In this document: positions 32,088 to 40,780 of the stretch, piece by piece
Numbering within the stretch: position 1 is the stretch's first letter
Layout of the letters: each line of letters begins with the position of its first letter
NCBI RefSeq assembly: GCF_002086485.1
Contig: NZ_MVHF01000003.1
Span: forward strand, 248,001 to 312,000
Origin: Mycobacterium aquaticum
GTDB lineage: Bacteria > Actinomycetota > Actinomycetes > Mycobacteriales > Mycobacteriaceae
Length of the DNA: 64,000 nucleotides
Direction: 5' to 3'
The notes under the pieces: model-generated
The model's input: only the letters and a program-made list of their open reading frames with translations
Database searches by the model: none
What the model was told of the DNA's origin: nothing
Translations under genes and position numbers: made by a program

Positions 32088-33521
32088 ATGAGCAGACGTG
32101 TCCGTCCCGGTTCGTCGGGACCGCAACTGTCGCGTCGAAGCATGTTGGCGGCCTTGGGAATCGCGGGGGCGGCCGCCGCCAGCGCGCCGATCCTGAGTTC
32201 GTGCGGTGTGGGTGGCCGGGTGTCGGCGCCCAATGGCGCCGACGAGATCACCGGTGGCTTCGACTGGAAGAAGGCCTCGGGTGCGACCATCAACATCCTG
32301 CAGACGCCCCATCCCTATCAGCTGTCCTATCAGCCGCTGATCAAGGAGTTCACCGAACTCACCGGCATCACCGTCAACGTCGACCTGGTGCCCGAGGCCG
32401 ACTACTTCACCAAGCTCAACACCGAGCTGGCGGGCGGCTCCGGCAAGCACGACGCCTTCATGCTCGGGGCCTACTTCATCTGGCAGTACGGCCCGCCCGG
32501 GTGGATCGAGGATCTCGGCCCGTGGCTGAAGAACAGCTCGGCCACCAGCGCCGAGTATGACTTCGAGGACATCTTCGAAGGCCTGCGGACCTCCACGCGC
32601 TGGGACTTCACCCTCGGTCACCCGTTGGGAACCGGTGGGCAGTGGGCGATCCCGTGGGGCTTCGAGAACAACGTGGTGGCCTACAACAAGAAATACTTCG
32701 ATCAGCGCGGCATCACCAAGCTCCCGGACAACCTCGACGATTTCATCCAGTTGGCCGTCGACCTGACCGACCGCTCGGAGAACCGCTACGGCATCTCCAC
32801 CCGCGGCTCGAAGTCATGGGCGACCATCCATCCCGGGTTCATGACGCAGTACACCCGGGAGGGCGCCGTCGACTACAAGTTCAACGGTTCGGAACTGATC
32901 GCGGAGATGGACAGCGACATCGCGATCGACTTCACCAAGAAGTGGATCGACATGCAGCACCGCGCCGGCCCGACGTCGTGGACCACCTACGACTATCCCA
33001 ATGCCACAGGCGATCTCGGCGACGGCAAGGCGATGATGGTGTTCGATGCCGACAGCGCGACCTATCCGAAGAACAAGCCGGGGGCCAGCAAGGAGGCGGG
33101 CAACCTGGGATGGTACGCAGGCCCCGCCGGGCCCGACGGCAACTACAAGACGAACCTGTGGACGTGGAGTTGGGCGATGTCGGCGAACTCCCGCAACAAA
33201 CTTCCCGCCTGGCTGTTCATCCAGTGGGCCACCGGCAAGGACTCGATGAACAAGGCCGTCGAGGGCGGCACCTACGCCGATCCGGTACGCAAGTCGGTGT
33301 TCGACACCACGTTCAAGCGGGTGGCGGCCGACCAGTTCGGCTACCTGCAGGCCTTCGAGACCGTCATCGCCGAGTCGAAGATCCAGTTCACACCCCAGAA
33401 GAAGTTCTTCGACACGACCCAGAACTGGGCCGTCGCGCTGCAGGACATCTATGGCGGTGACGACGCCGCCACCCGGCTGCGCAGCCTCGCCAAGACGAAT
33501 ACATCCAAGGTCAACCTCTAG
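32088..33521 (+). CDS. ABC sugar/polyol-binding lipoprotein (Tat-exported)
   Basis: A 477-residue SBP_bac_1-type binding protein. The twin-arginine signal (SRRSMLAALGIAG) ends in a lipobox LSSC with Cys39. The mature part has GATINILQTPHPYQLSYQPL, a MLGAYFIWQYGPPGWIEDL segment and TYADPVRKSVFD. The ATG at 32088 has GGAG nine bases upstream; an earlier in-frame ATG adds five residues. It delivers substrate to the two permeases downstream. Confidence 0.9.
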   Translation: MSRRVRPGSSGPQLSRRSMLAALGIAGAAAASAPILSSCGVGGRVSAPNGADEITGGFDWKKASGATINILQTPHPYQLSYQPLIKEFTELTGITVNVDLVPEADYFTKLNTELAGGSGKHDAFMLGAYFIWQYGPPGWIEDLGPWLKNSSATSAEYDFEDIFEGLRTSTRWDFTLGHPLGTGGQWAIPWGFENNVVAYNKKYFDQRGITKLPDNLDDFIQLAVDLTDRSENRYGISTRGSKSWATIHPGFMTQYTREGAVDYKFNGSELIAEMDSDIAIDFTKKWIDMQHRAGPTSWTTYDYPNATGDLGDGKAMMVFDADSATYPKNKPGASKEAGNLGWYAGPAGPDGNYKTNLWTWSWAMSANSRNKLPAWLFIQWATGKDSMNKAVEGGTYADPVRKSVFDTTFKRVAADQFGYLQAFETVIAESKIQFTPQKKFFDTTQNWAVALQDIYGGDDAATRLRSLAKTNTSKVNL

Positions 33522-33535
33522 GAGCTCTGGCCCAC

Positions 33536-34492
33536 ATGACAACTCAGACTCCGAAGGCGCCGGCGACATCGCAGGAGCAGCACGCGGCCGCGGCCCGCCG
33601 CAACCTGCCGGAGGTGCCTGCCTGGCGCCGACGGTTGCGGCCGTACGTGCTGTCCATCCCCGCGCTGGTGATCGTCATCGGCATCCTGTACCCGTTCGTC
33701 CTCGGCGCCTACTACGCCTTCCTCAACTACGCCGCGGTCAACCCGGATCCGCACTTCGTCTGGTTCGACAACTTCAAATCCGTGCTGGGCGACCGGGTGT
33801 TCTGGAAGAGCGTCACGGTCACGCTGATCTTCGCGGTCGTCGCCACCGGCGTCGAGACCGTGCTGGGCGTGGGCCTCGCGCTCCTGCTCAACCGGTCGTC
33901 GATCATCGGCAAGATCTTCGAGAAGGTGCTCATCCTGCCACTGATGATCGCCCCCGTCATCGCGGGCGTGATCTGGAAGCTGATGTTCAATCCGCAGTTC
34001 GGTGTGCTCAACCATGTTCTGGGACTGGGCAACACGTTCGACTGGTTGTCCTCGACGCATGCGTTGTGGTCGGTGATCCTCGTCGACCTGTGGATCTTCA
34101 CGCCGTTCGTGGCGATCCTCGTGCTCGCCGGCATCCGGTCGTTGCCCAAGGAGCCGTTCGAGGCCTCGGAAGTGGACGGCGCCAGTTGGCCCTACATGTT
34201 CCGCAAGCTCATGCTGCCGATGCTGTGGCCCTACATCCTGGTGGCGGTCATCTTCCGGTTCATGGACAACCTCAAGGTGTTCGACCACATCTACGTGCTC
34301 ACCGCCGGCGGTCCTGGCGTCGCCACCCGCACGCTGCAGATCGGGGCGTTCGAAGACTCCATCATCAACCTGGACTACTCCCGCGGCAGCACCTACATGC
34401 TGCTGCTCTGGATCATCGTGTTCATCACCGCACGCTACCTGGTGAGCGTGCTGGGCAAGGCGCAGCGCCGAGCTGCCGGAGCGGAGTCGTAA
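33536..34492 (+). CDS. ABC sugar permease (MalF-type)
   Basis: A 318-residue membrane protein with six helices. The EAA coupling loop appears as KEPFEASEVDGASWPYMFRK. An N-terminal cytoplasmic part (to about 35) precedes the first helix (LSIPALVIVIGILYPFVLGA). It forms the translocation pore with the next permease. AGGAG is upstream of the ATG; the gap to the next gene is 4 bp. Confidence 0.92.
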   Translation: MTTQTPKAPATSQEQHAAAARRNLPEVPAWRRRLRPYVLSIPALVIVIGILYPFVLGAYYAFLNYAAVNPDPHFVWFDNFKSVLGDRVFWKSVTVTLIFAVVATGVETVLGVGLALLLNRSSIIGKIFEKVLILPLMIAPVIAGVIWKLMFNPQFGVLNHVLGLGNTFDWLSSTHALWSVILVDLWIFTPFVAILVLAGIRSLPKEPFEASEVDGASWPYMFRKLMLPMLWPYILVAVIFRFMDNLKVFDHIYVLTAGGPGVATRTLQIGAFEDSIINLDYSRGSTYMLLLWIIVFITARYLVSVLGKAQRRAAGAES

Positions 34493-34496
34493 CACC

Positions 34497-35375
34497 ATGG
34501 GACTCTTCAACAGATCCGAACTCCTCCCGGGACAGAAGCGCCTGTCGATCGGGTCGGTGGCCGCCGACGTCGGTCTGGTCTTCTGGTTCGTGTTCTCACT
34601 GTTCCCGATCGCCTGGATGGTGGTCCTGGCCCTCAAGAACGCCGAGCAACAGACCACCACCTACTTCTCGTTCAGCCCGACATGGTCCAACTTCGCCACC
34701 GTGCTCTCCGACAAGGGCACCCAGATGACCAGCGTCGACTTCAAGGCCTCGCTGCTGACCAGCCTGCTGAACTGCGGTGGCGCGGTGATCGTTTCACTGG
34801 TCATCGGCATCCCTGCCGCGTACGCCGCCGGTCGGTGGCAGTACAAGGGCTCCAATGACCTGATGTTCCAGATGCTCTCGTTCCGGTTCGCGCCCGAGCT
34901 CATGGTGATCGTCCCGTTGTTCGTGATCTACAACCAGATCGGGCTGTTCGACACCAAGGTCGGCATGATCTGGGTGCTGCAGCTGGTCACCATGCCTCTG
35001 GTGGTCTGGATCCTGCGGTCCTACTTCCAGGACCTGCCCGAGGATCTCGAGCAGGCCGCACTGCTCGACGGATACACGCGGCGGCGCGCGTTCGTCATGG
35101 TGGCGCTACCCATCGTGCGGCCCGGCATCGCCGCCGCAGCGTTGCTCGCGTTCATCTTCGCGTGGAACAACTACGTGTTCCCGCTGATTCTCGCCGACAG
35201 CAATGCCGGCACGGTGACCGTTGCGATCACCAAGTTCCTCGGCGGCGGCGGGCAGGCGTATTACAACCTGACCGCCGCGGCCGCCATCATCGCCGCGCTC
35301 CCGCCGCTGGTCCTGGCCTTGACCATCCAGCGGTACCTCGTGCGCGGCCTGTCGTTCGGGGCGGTGAAGGCCTGA
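34497..35375 (+). CDS. ABC sugar permease (MalG-type)
   Basis: A 292-residue membrane protein with six helices and the coupling loop EDLEQAALLDGYTRRRAFVM followed by hydrophobic VALPIVRPGIAAAALLAFIF. It is the partner of the preceding permease. The stop overlaps the ATPase start (TGATG). Confidence 0.92.
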   Translation: MGLFNRSELLPGQKRLSIGSVAADVGLVFWFVFSLFPIAWMVVLALKNAEQQTTTYFSFSPTWSNFATVLSDKGTQMTSVDFKASLLTSLLNCGGAVIVSLVIGIPAAYAAGRWQYKGSNDLMFQMLSFRFAPELMVIVPLFVIYNQIGLFDTKVGMIWVLQLVTMPLVVWILRSYFQDLPEDLEQAALLDGYTRRRAFVMVALPIVRPGIAAAALLAFIFAWNNYVFPLILADSNAGTVTVAITKFLGGGGQAYYNLTAAAAIIAALPPLVLALTIQRYLVRGLSFGAVKA

Positions 35376-36490
35376 TGTCCACGGTGTCGATTGCCGATGT
35401 ACACAAGAGTTTCGGCAAGACCAAAGCGGTCGACGGACTGTCGGTGGACATCGCCGACGGTGAGTTCTTCGTCATCCTCGGCCCCAGCGGCGCGGGCAAG
35501 ACCACCACGTTGAAGTCGGTCGCCGGTCTGGTCGACATCGACGAGGGGTCGGTGCACATCGGCGGTGTGGACGTCACCAAGGTGGAGCCATATCACCGGA
35601 ATGTGGCGATGGCATTCGAGAGCTATGCGCTGTACCCGCAGAAGACGGTGGCCGAGAACCTGGCCTCACCCCTGAAAAGCGGTCGCACCGGCCGGTATTC
35701 GGAGCAGGAGCGCGCCGAGCGCATCGACCAGGTTACCTCGACCCTGGGAATCAATCATCTGCAGAAGCGGTTTCCGCGGGAGCTGTCCAACGGTCAGCGT
35801 CAGCGCGTGGCGCTCGGTCGGGTGTTGGTGCGGCCTGCCGACATCTACCTGCTCGACGAACCGCTGAGCCACCTCGACGCCAAGTTGCGCGCGGCGATGC
35901 GCGCAGAACTCAAGCAGCTCGGTGCGATGAGCAACACCACGACCGTCTACGTCACTCACGATTATCAGGAGGCGCTCGCGCTCGGCGACCGCATCGCGGT
36001 GATGCGCGAGGGCAGGTTGGTTCAGATCGGCACACCGGAGGAGATCTGGCGCCGCCCGGCCGACACCTTCGTCGCGAAAGCGCTGGGTCAGCCCGAGATC
36101 AACCTGATCGACGGCGTCGTCGACGACAGCCGGATCCGCCTCGGCGACAGATCGTTCGACCTCCCCGTTCCCGCCGGGGTCGAATGTGCGCGTGGTGATC
36201 AGGTCCGGGTGGGCCTGCGGCCCTGCGATATTCACGTCACCTCCGGTGCGGGCGTGTTGAGCGGCCGCGTGCTGCTGGCCGAACGTCTCGGCCGCAACGT
36301 CGAACTCACCGTGACGGTGGGTGGGACTCAGCTGATCGTGCTCACCTCGGGCCGCGAAGGCGTCGGCGAGGGCGCGGACGTCGCCATGACCGTGGCCGAT
36401 TCCGACATCCATGTGTTCGCCGCGGGTCCGGGTGACACCCGCCGACTGGACGACGGCAAGCGCGATTCCGCATTGGAGGTAGCTCAGTGA
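35375..36490 (+). CDS. ABC sugar ATPase 1 (MsmK/UgpC-like) with Glu in Q-loop
   Basis: A 371-residue ATPase. Walker A GPSGAGKTT, signature LSNGQRQRVALGRVL, Walker B IYLLDEPLSHLDAK, switch His in VTHDYQEAL, and a C-terminal TOBE-type regulatory domain (from about 235). The Q-loop reads AFESYALYPQ: the usual Gln is Glu. It probably pairs with the next ATPase as a heterodimer. The start is coupled to the permease stop. Confidence 0.9.
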   Translation: MSTVSIADVHKSFGKTKAVDGLSVDIADGEFFVILGPSGAGKTTTLKSVAGLVDIDEGSVHIGGVDVTKVEPYHRNVAMAFESYALYPQKTVAENLASPLKSGRTGRYSEQERAERIDQVTSTLGINHLQKRFPRELSNGQRQRVALGRVLVRPADIYLLDEPLSHLDAKLRAAMRAELKQLGAMSNTTTVYVTHDYQEALALGDRIAVMREGRLVQIGTPEEIWRRPADTFVAKALGQPEINLIDGVVDDSRIRLGDRSFDLPVPAGVECARGDQVRVGLRPCDIHVTSGAGVLSGRVLLAERLGRNVELTVTVGGTQLIVLTSGREGVGEGADVAMTVADSDIHVFAAGPGDTRRLDDGKRDSALEVAQ

Positions 36491-37608
36491 CCACGACCGT
36501 GACACCCCCCGACACCGCACAGAGCCTCACGCTGGACAAGCTGGTGAAGACCTATTCGTCTCGGGGCCGCGAGAGCTTCCAGGCGGTCAAGGGCATCGAC
36601 ATGGCGATCCGCCCGGGAGAGCTGGTGGCGCTGCTGGGGCCTTCGGGCTGCGGCAAGACCACCACACTGCGCATGATCGCCGGCTTGGAGACGGTGACCA
36701 GCGGCTCCATCCGGATCGGCGATCGCGAGGTATCGCAGCTGCCGGCAGCCAAGCGCGGCATCGGTGTCGGGTTCGAGAGTTACGCCCTGTACCCGCCGAT
36801 GTCGGTCCGGGAGAACCTGCTCTACGGGCTCAAGGCGCGCAAGGTCAAAGGCGCTGAGCAGATGGTCGATTCCATCAGCAGGCGCCTGGAGATGGACGAC
36901 ATGATGGGGCTGCGCCCGGCCGGCCTGTCCAGCGGGCAGAAGCAGCGCGTGGCGCTGGCCCGCGCCCTGGTGCGCAATCCTCCGGTGTTGTTGCTCGACG
37001 AGCCGCTGAGCCATCTCGACGCGTCGGCCCGGCAGCGGGTGCGTCGGGAACTCAAAGTGCTGCAACGTGAATTCGGCTACACCACCATCGTCGTCACGCA
37101 CGATCAGGTGGAGGCCCTGTCGCTGGCCGACCGGCTCGCGGTGATGGATGCCGGTGTGGTGCAACAGTTCGGAACCCCCGACGAGGTGTTCGACGATCCC
37201 GCGAATCTGTTCGTCGCCCAGTTCGTCGGTGAACCGCAGATCAATGTTCTGCACGGCGTCGCGCGGGCAGCGGGTGGCGCGGTCAGGGTCGAGATCGGTT
37301 CGGGCGCAGGCGCGTTGGATACCACGGTGACCGGCGTCGCCGACGGCACGAAGGTCACCGTCGGGATCCGGCCGCAGGACTGCGTGATCGGCTCAGCCAC
37401 CGGCAACGGCATCCGGGTCACCGTCGCCTATTTCGAACATCTGCTGGAATTCGGGCTGGCCACCAGCACGGTTGCCGGCATCGAGGAAGGCATCGTGGTG
37501 CAGACCCCTGCTGCGGAAAGCTATGAACCCGAGCAGCAGGTCACCCTGAGCGCTCCGGCCGAGCGCGTGTACCTGTTCGACTCCGACTCGGGGGAGAGGC
37601 TGCGGTGA
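36487..37608 (+). CDS. ABC sugar ATPase 2 with Glu in Q-loop
   Basis: A 373-residue paralogue of ATPase 1. Walker [10 protein letters not shown], signature [15 protein letters not shown], Walker B VLLLDEPLSHLDAS, switch His in VTHDQVEAL and a TOBE domain. Its Q-loop also has Glu (GFESYALYPP). The GTG start overlaps the ATPase 1 stop (GTGA). Two ATPase genes in one sugar importer suggest a heterodimeric motor. Confidence 0.9.
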   Translation: MTTTVTPPDTAQSLTLDKLVKTYSSRGRESFQAVKGIDMAIRPGELVALLGPSGCGKTTTLRMIAGLETVTSGSIRIGDREVSQLPAAKRGIGVGFESYALYPPMSVRENLLYGLKARKVKGAEQMVDSISRRLEMDDMMGLRPAGLSSGQKQRVALARALVRNPPVLLLDEPLSHLDASARQRVRRELKVLQREFGYTTIVVTHDQVEALSLADRLAVMDAGVVQQFGTPDEVFDDPANLFVAQFVGEPQINVLHGVARAAGGAVRVEIGSGAGALDTTVTGVADGTKVTVGIRPQDCVIGSATGNGIRVTVAYFEHLLEFGLATSTVAGIEEGIVVQTPAAESYEPEQQVTLSAPAERVYLFDSDSGERLR

Positions 37609-37618
37609 CGACACCCGC

Positions 37619-38086
37619 TCACCGGCGGAACACCAACCAGCGCATCGCGCTGTACATGTAGATGGCCTCGCAGGCGCCCGCGGCGATCCTGGCGAGGTGA
37701 TATTCGACGCCCAGCGCGGCCAGCCCGCTCGACACCCCGAGGATGAACGCCACGTAGTTGATCACGACGACGATCACGTACACCGCCAGCTGCGGGCCGA
37801 CGGAGGCATGCGACCGGAAGTTCAGCGTCCGGTTCAAGTAGTAGGCCAGGGCGAATGCGCACGAGTACGCGATGGTCACCGCCACTGGTAGCGGCAGCCC
37901 GAACGACCCGCGCAGCACCGTCAACGCCAGCAGGTCCACACCGAAGGTGAAACTGTTGATCAGCACGAACCCGAGGAAGGTCGACGCCACCAGCCTGCTC
38001 AACCCGAACGGCAGGCGGCCGACGGCCCGTTCGCAGAAGCGGTGGAACCGCTCCGCCGCCGACAGTTGATCAGGCTCGATAACCAC
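37619..38086 (-). CDS. GtrA-family membrane protein
   Basis: A 155-residue protein with four helices in the GtrA pattern: SRLVASTFLGFVLINSFTFG, AYSCAFALAYYLNRTLNFRS, a third helix AVYVIVVVINYVAFILGV and a final VFRR end. GtrA-like proteins often work in lipid-linked sugar transfer. The GTG start is at 38086. It lies convergent to the ABC operon (11-bp gap). Confidence 0.85.
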   Translation of the reverse strand: MVIEPDQLSAAERFHRFCERAVGRLPFGLSRLVASTFLGFVLINSFTFGVDLLALTVLRGSFGLPLPVAVTIAYSCAFALAYYLNRTLNFRSHASVGPQLAVYVIVVVINYVAFILGVSSGLAALGVEYHLARIAAGACEAIYMYSAMRWLVFRR

Positions 38087-38173
38087 ATGTCCACCGTGAC
38101 AGTTGCGGGTGTCGGGACCGTGATCGCCGAGCGAACGATGTGGGTCGGCGTCGTCTTCCGCCTCGGCGACGGC

Positions 38174-39034
38174 TCAGTGTCCTTTCGGGATCATCGCGAG
38201 CTGGCGGCTCTGCACGATGACCTGCCCCGTCGCATCGAGGATCAAATGGTCCTCCTCGAACAGGGTCTCGCCGATGACGGTGGCGCTCGCCATGACCCGC
38301 ATCCAGCCCGGCGCGGGCCGGCGGCGCAGGTAGGTGGTGAGCTGAACCGTCGGCGTCCAGCCGAACATGCCCCGGTTCATCGTCACCGGTGCGCTGATGT
38401 CACCGGCCATGACCGCGAACAGCAGCGCCGTATCGGGATCGGCTTCGTCGGCTATGAAGGGCCGCAGCCACATTCGATTGATCGGTTCGCCCTGCTGCCC
38501 GGCCAGAAACAAGGCCGCCGAAGGATCGATACGCAGATCGCAACCCTGGGCCACATGCACGACCTGCCCCATGGGGTGCGCAGGGGAGACGTGTACGGCG
38601 TCGGCGGACGGTTCGGCGGGCATGTCCGACAGGGGCAGCGGCTCCTGATCGCGAGGATCCGCCACATCCAGATGTCCGAGGGTGACTGCGGAGGACACCG
38701 CCACCAGATCACCTTGGGACAGCTCGACATCGACAACGCTGACCTGTCGCCCCCGCTTGCGGACGGTGGCGGTGAGCGTCACGTCGCCCGGCTCGGGGGC
38801 GTGAAGATAGTTGGCGCTCACGGCGATCGGTTGCAGGTCAGCCTCGGCGCCGAAGGCCCGGCGGGCCGCGGCCGCACACAGCGCCATCATGCAACCGCCG
38901 TGCACCTTGGGGCCGATGGTCCAGATGGGATCCACGGATGCCGCGTAGGTGCCGTTGCCGACGGGTTCGAGCCTCGTCAGATCGGTGAACGGCCGCGTGG
39001 AGGTCAATGTTTCGGTCAAGGTCATCCCTTTCAC
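38174..39034 (-). CDS. Acyl-CoA thioesterase-family protein (TesB-like)
   Basis: A 286-residue double-hotdog protein: WTIGPKVHGGCMMALCAAAA and LQPIAVSANYLHAPEPGDVT in the first half, MFGWTPTVQLTTYLRRRPAP and FEEDHLILDATGQVIVQSRQ in the second. It is divergent from a TetR regulator that probably controls it. Start GTG at 39034; an ATG at 39025 is an alternative. Confidence 0.8.
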   Translation of the reverse strand: MKGMTLTETLTSTRPFTDLTRLEPVGNGTYAASVDPIWTIGPKVHGGCMMALCAAAARRAFGAEADLQPIAVSANYLHAPEPGDVTLTATVRKRGRQVSVVDVELSQGDLVAVSSAVTLGHLDVADPRDQEPLPLSDMPAEPSADAVHVSPAHPMGQVVHVAQGCDLRIDPSAALFLAGQQGEPINRMWLRPFIADEADPDTALLFAVMAGDISAPVTMNRGMFGWTPTVQLTTYLRRRPAPGWMRVMASATVIGETLFEEDHLILDATGQVIVQSRQLAMIPKGH

Positions 39035-39110
39035 TGGCCTATAACCTTACAGCCATAAGCAAACACGCGTACAGTTGACGTGCGTCACGTCTGATGCGGG
39101 GCCCGATAAC

Positions 39111-39140
39111 CTAACGGATGTTAGTTTAACGTGTTAGGAT
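39111..39140. promoter_or_regulatory. TetR operator and leaderless promoter
   Basis: CTAAC-ggat-GTTAG (39111-39124) plus another GTTAG at 39133. TAGGAT (39135-39140) lies 6 bp before the TetR ATG, as expected for a -10 box of a leaderless mycobacterial transcript. The repeats overlap this promoter and so fit autoregulation. Confidence 0.55.
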
Positions 39141-39146
39141 ACGGAC

Positions 39147-39758
39147 ATGTCGCGGTCCACACGTCAGCGCAATTCGCGCGGTCAGGGCGGGCTGCTCCGT
39201 GACGAGATCCTTTCGGCCGCAACCCGCGTCATCGATGTCGCACAGACCGAGGCGGAGGTGTCGCTGCGCAGCATCGCACGCGAGGCCGGTATCGCGGCGC
39301 CGTCGGTCTATGCCCATTTCGAAGACCGCGACCAGGTGCTGCAGGCCGTCGTACAGACGAGCTGGGAACAGGTCTGCGCGGAGATCACCGAACAGAGCAA
39401 GGCCGGCAAGACCGCGAGGGATCGAGTGATCCTCGGATGCCGGGCGTATGTCGCGTTCGCGCAACGCTATCCGTTGCGGTACACGCTGATGACACAGGCC
39501 GCAGACGTCGCGCCCGCGGCGCGCCAGGCCCTCGAGGTGGTGACGCGAGGACTGCTGGCCTGCCGCGGTGCCGACCCCAAGTCGACGCCGACGCGGGCTT
39601 CGCACCGCAGCGCCGCGTCGTTGTCGGTCGCACTGCACGGTGTCGCCATGTTGCACCGCACTGATTCACCCAACTTGTGGCTCAGCGATTTCAGCACCGA
39701 TGACATCATCGCGAACCTCGTCGACGCCGCCATCCTGCGCCAGGACCAATCGTGCTGA
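39147..39758 (+). CDS. TetR-family transcriptional regulator
   Basis: A 203-residue regulator. HTH: EVSLRSIAREAGIAAPSVYA followed by HFEDRDQVL. The C-terminal domain (YVAFAQRYPLRYTLM, SLSVALHGVAMLHR) is of the TetR_C WHG-like type. It is divergent from the thioesterase, with shared operator-like repeats upstream. Confidence 0.9.
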   Translation: MSRSTRQRNSRGQGGLLRDEILSAATRVIDVAQTEAEVSLRSIAREAGIAAPSVYAHFEDRDQVLQAVVQTSWEQVCAEITEQSKAGKTARDRVILGCRAYVAFAQRYPLRYTLMTQAADVAPAARQALEVVTRGLLACRGADPKSTPTRASHRSAASLSVALHGVAMLHRTDSPNLWLSDFSTDDIIANLVDAAILRQDQSC

Positions 39759-39834
39759 TCGTCAATAAATCCCGAACGGTATGTCCGTAAATATCACGTG
39801 GACACGAACGATTTCGGTGCCGTTCAATGCAGTA

Positions 39835-40701
39835 ATGACCACCGGTAGTGCCCGCCAAGGCGCCCTCATGGCGATCGCGGCGATGCTCATCGTGCAGCTC
39901 GGCGCTGCCATCGCCGTCGAGCTCATCGACGACCTGGGCGCTGTGGGCGTCGCGTGGCTGCGCCTGGCCTGGGCCGGTCTGATCCTGTTGGCGATCGTGC
40001 GGCCACGCCCGACTCATTTCACCCGGTCGTCGTTCGTCGCATGCGTGCTGCTGGGAGCGGCCACGGCCGGCGTGACCATCCTGTTCATGCTGGCGGTGGC
40101 GCGCATCCCGCTGGGCACCGCGAGCGCTCTGGAATTCCTTGGGCCGCTGGGGGTTGCGGTCGCCAAAGGCAGCGGCCGCGGACGGTTCGTCTGGCCCGCC
40201 GCGGCCGGTGTCGGCGTGGTGCTGCTGACCGAGCCGTGGACGGGGTCCGTCGATCCGATCGGTGTGCTGTTCGCCCTCGCCGGGGCATTGTGCTGGGCGT
40301 CCTACATCCTGCTGACCCAGCGCGTCGGGGACGAGGTGGCCGGGCTCAGGGGGCTGGCCATCTCGATGCCGGTCGCTGCGCTGGTCGCCAGCCTGGCAGC
40401 GGGACCGGCCACATTCGGGCGGCTCACCCCGCAGCTCCTGCTGATCGGTCTCGGCCTGGCGATCCTGTTGCCCGTCATCCCGTTCGCTCTGGAACTGTTG
40501 GCGCTGCGTCGGCTCACCACCGCGGCGTTCGGCACGCTGATGAGTCTCGAACCCGGTTTCGCGATGCTCATGGGACTGCTCATCCTGCACCAGGTTCCGG
40601 CACTGCTCGGCGTGGTCGGCATCGCGCTGGTGGTCGTGGCCGGTGTCGGCGCGACGAGCAACGGCGCACGCACGGCACCGGTGCCCGCCGAGGTCGGCTG
40701 A
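39835..40701 (+). CDS. EamA/DMT-family transporter (RhtA-like)
   Basis: A ten-helix transporter of about 288 residues from ATG 39835 (MTTGSARQGALMAIAAM); an ATG at 39781 would add 18 residues. The two EamA repeats are seen: VAWLRLAWAGLILLAI, PLGTASALEFLGPLGVAVAK, CWASYILLTQRVGDEVAGLR and LMSLEPGFAMLMGLLILHQ. The PLGTASALEFLGPL pattern resembles RhtA-type threonine/homoserine exporters. The substrate is not certain. Confidence 0.88.
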   Translation: MTTGSARQGALMAIAAMLIVQLGAAIAVELIDDLGAVGVAWLRLAWAGLILLAIVRPRPTHFTRSSFVACVLLGAATAGVTILFMLAVARIPLGTASALEFLGPLGVAVAKGSGRGRFVWPAAAGVGVVLLTEPWTGSVDPIGVLFALAGALCWASYILLTQRVGDEVAGLRGLAISMPVAALVASLAAGPATFGRLTPQLLLIGLGLAILLPVIPFALELLALRRLTTAAFGTLMSLEPGFAMLMGLLILHQVPALLGVVGIALVVVAGVGATSNGARTAPVPAEVG

Positions 40702-40720
40702 CCGATCGTCGAAATTGACA

Positions 40721-40755
40721 CCAGGGCTGTGGAATACGAAAATTCACAGCCCTGG
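40721..40755. terminator. Bidirectional terminator between convergent genes
   Basis: CCAGGGCTGTG / CACAGCCCTGG, a perfect 11-bp stem extended by a GAAT/ATTC pair past one bulged G. It lies between the EamA gene and the pot-like operon. Confidence 0.75.
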
Positions 40756-40780
40756 CGTCGATCTCGACGGGATCAACCGC

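Noticed and set aside
33518-34660. 380-codon minus-strand frame opposite the sugar permease
   Set aside because: Shadow of the permease gene; rich in His/Asp/Gln without family features.
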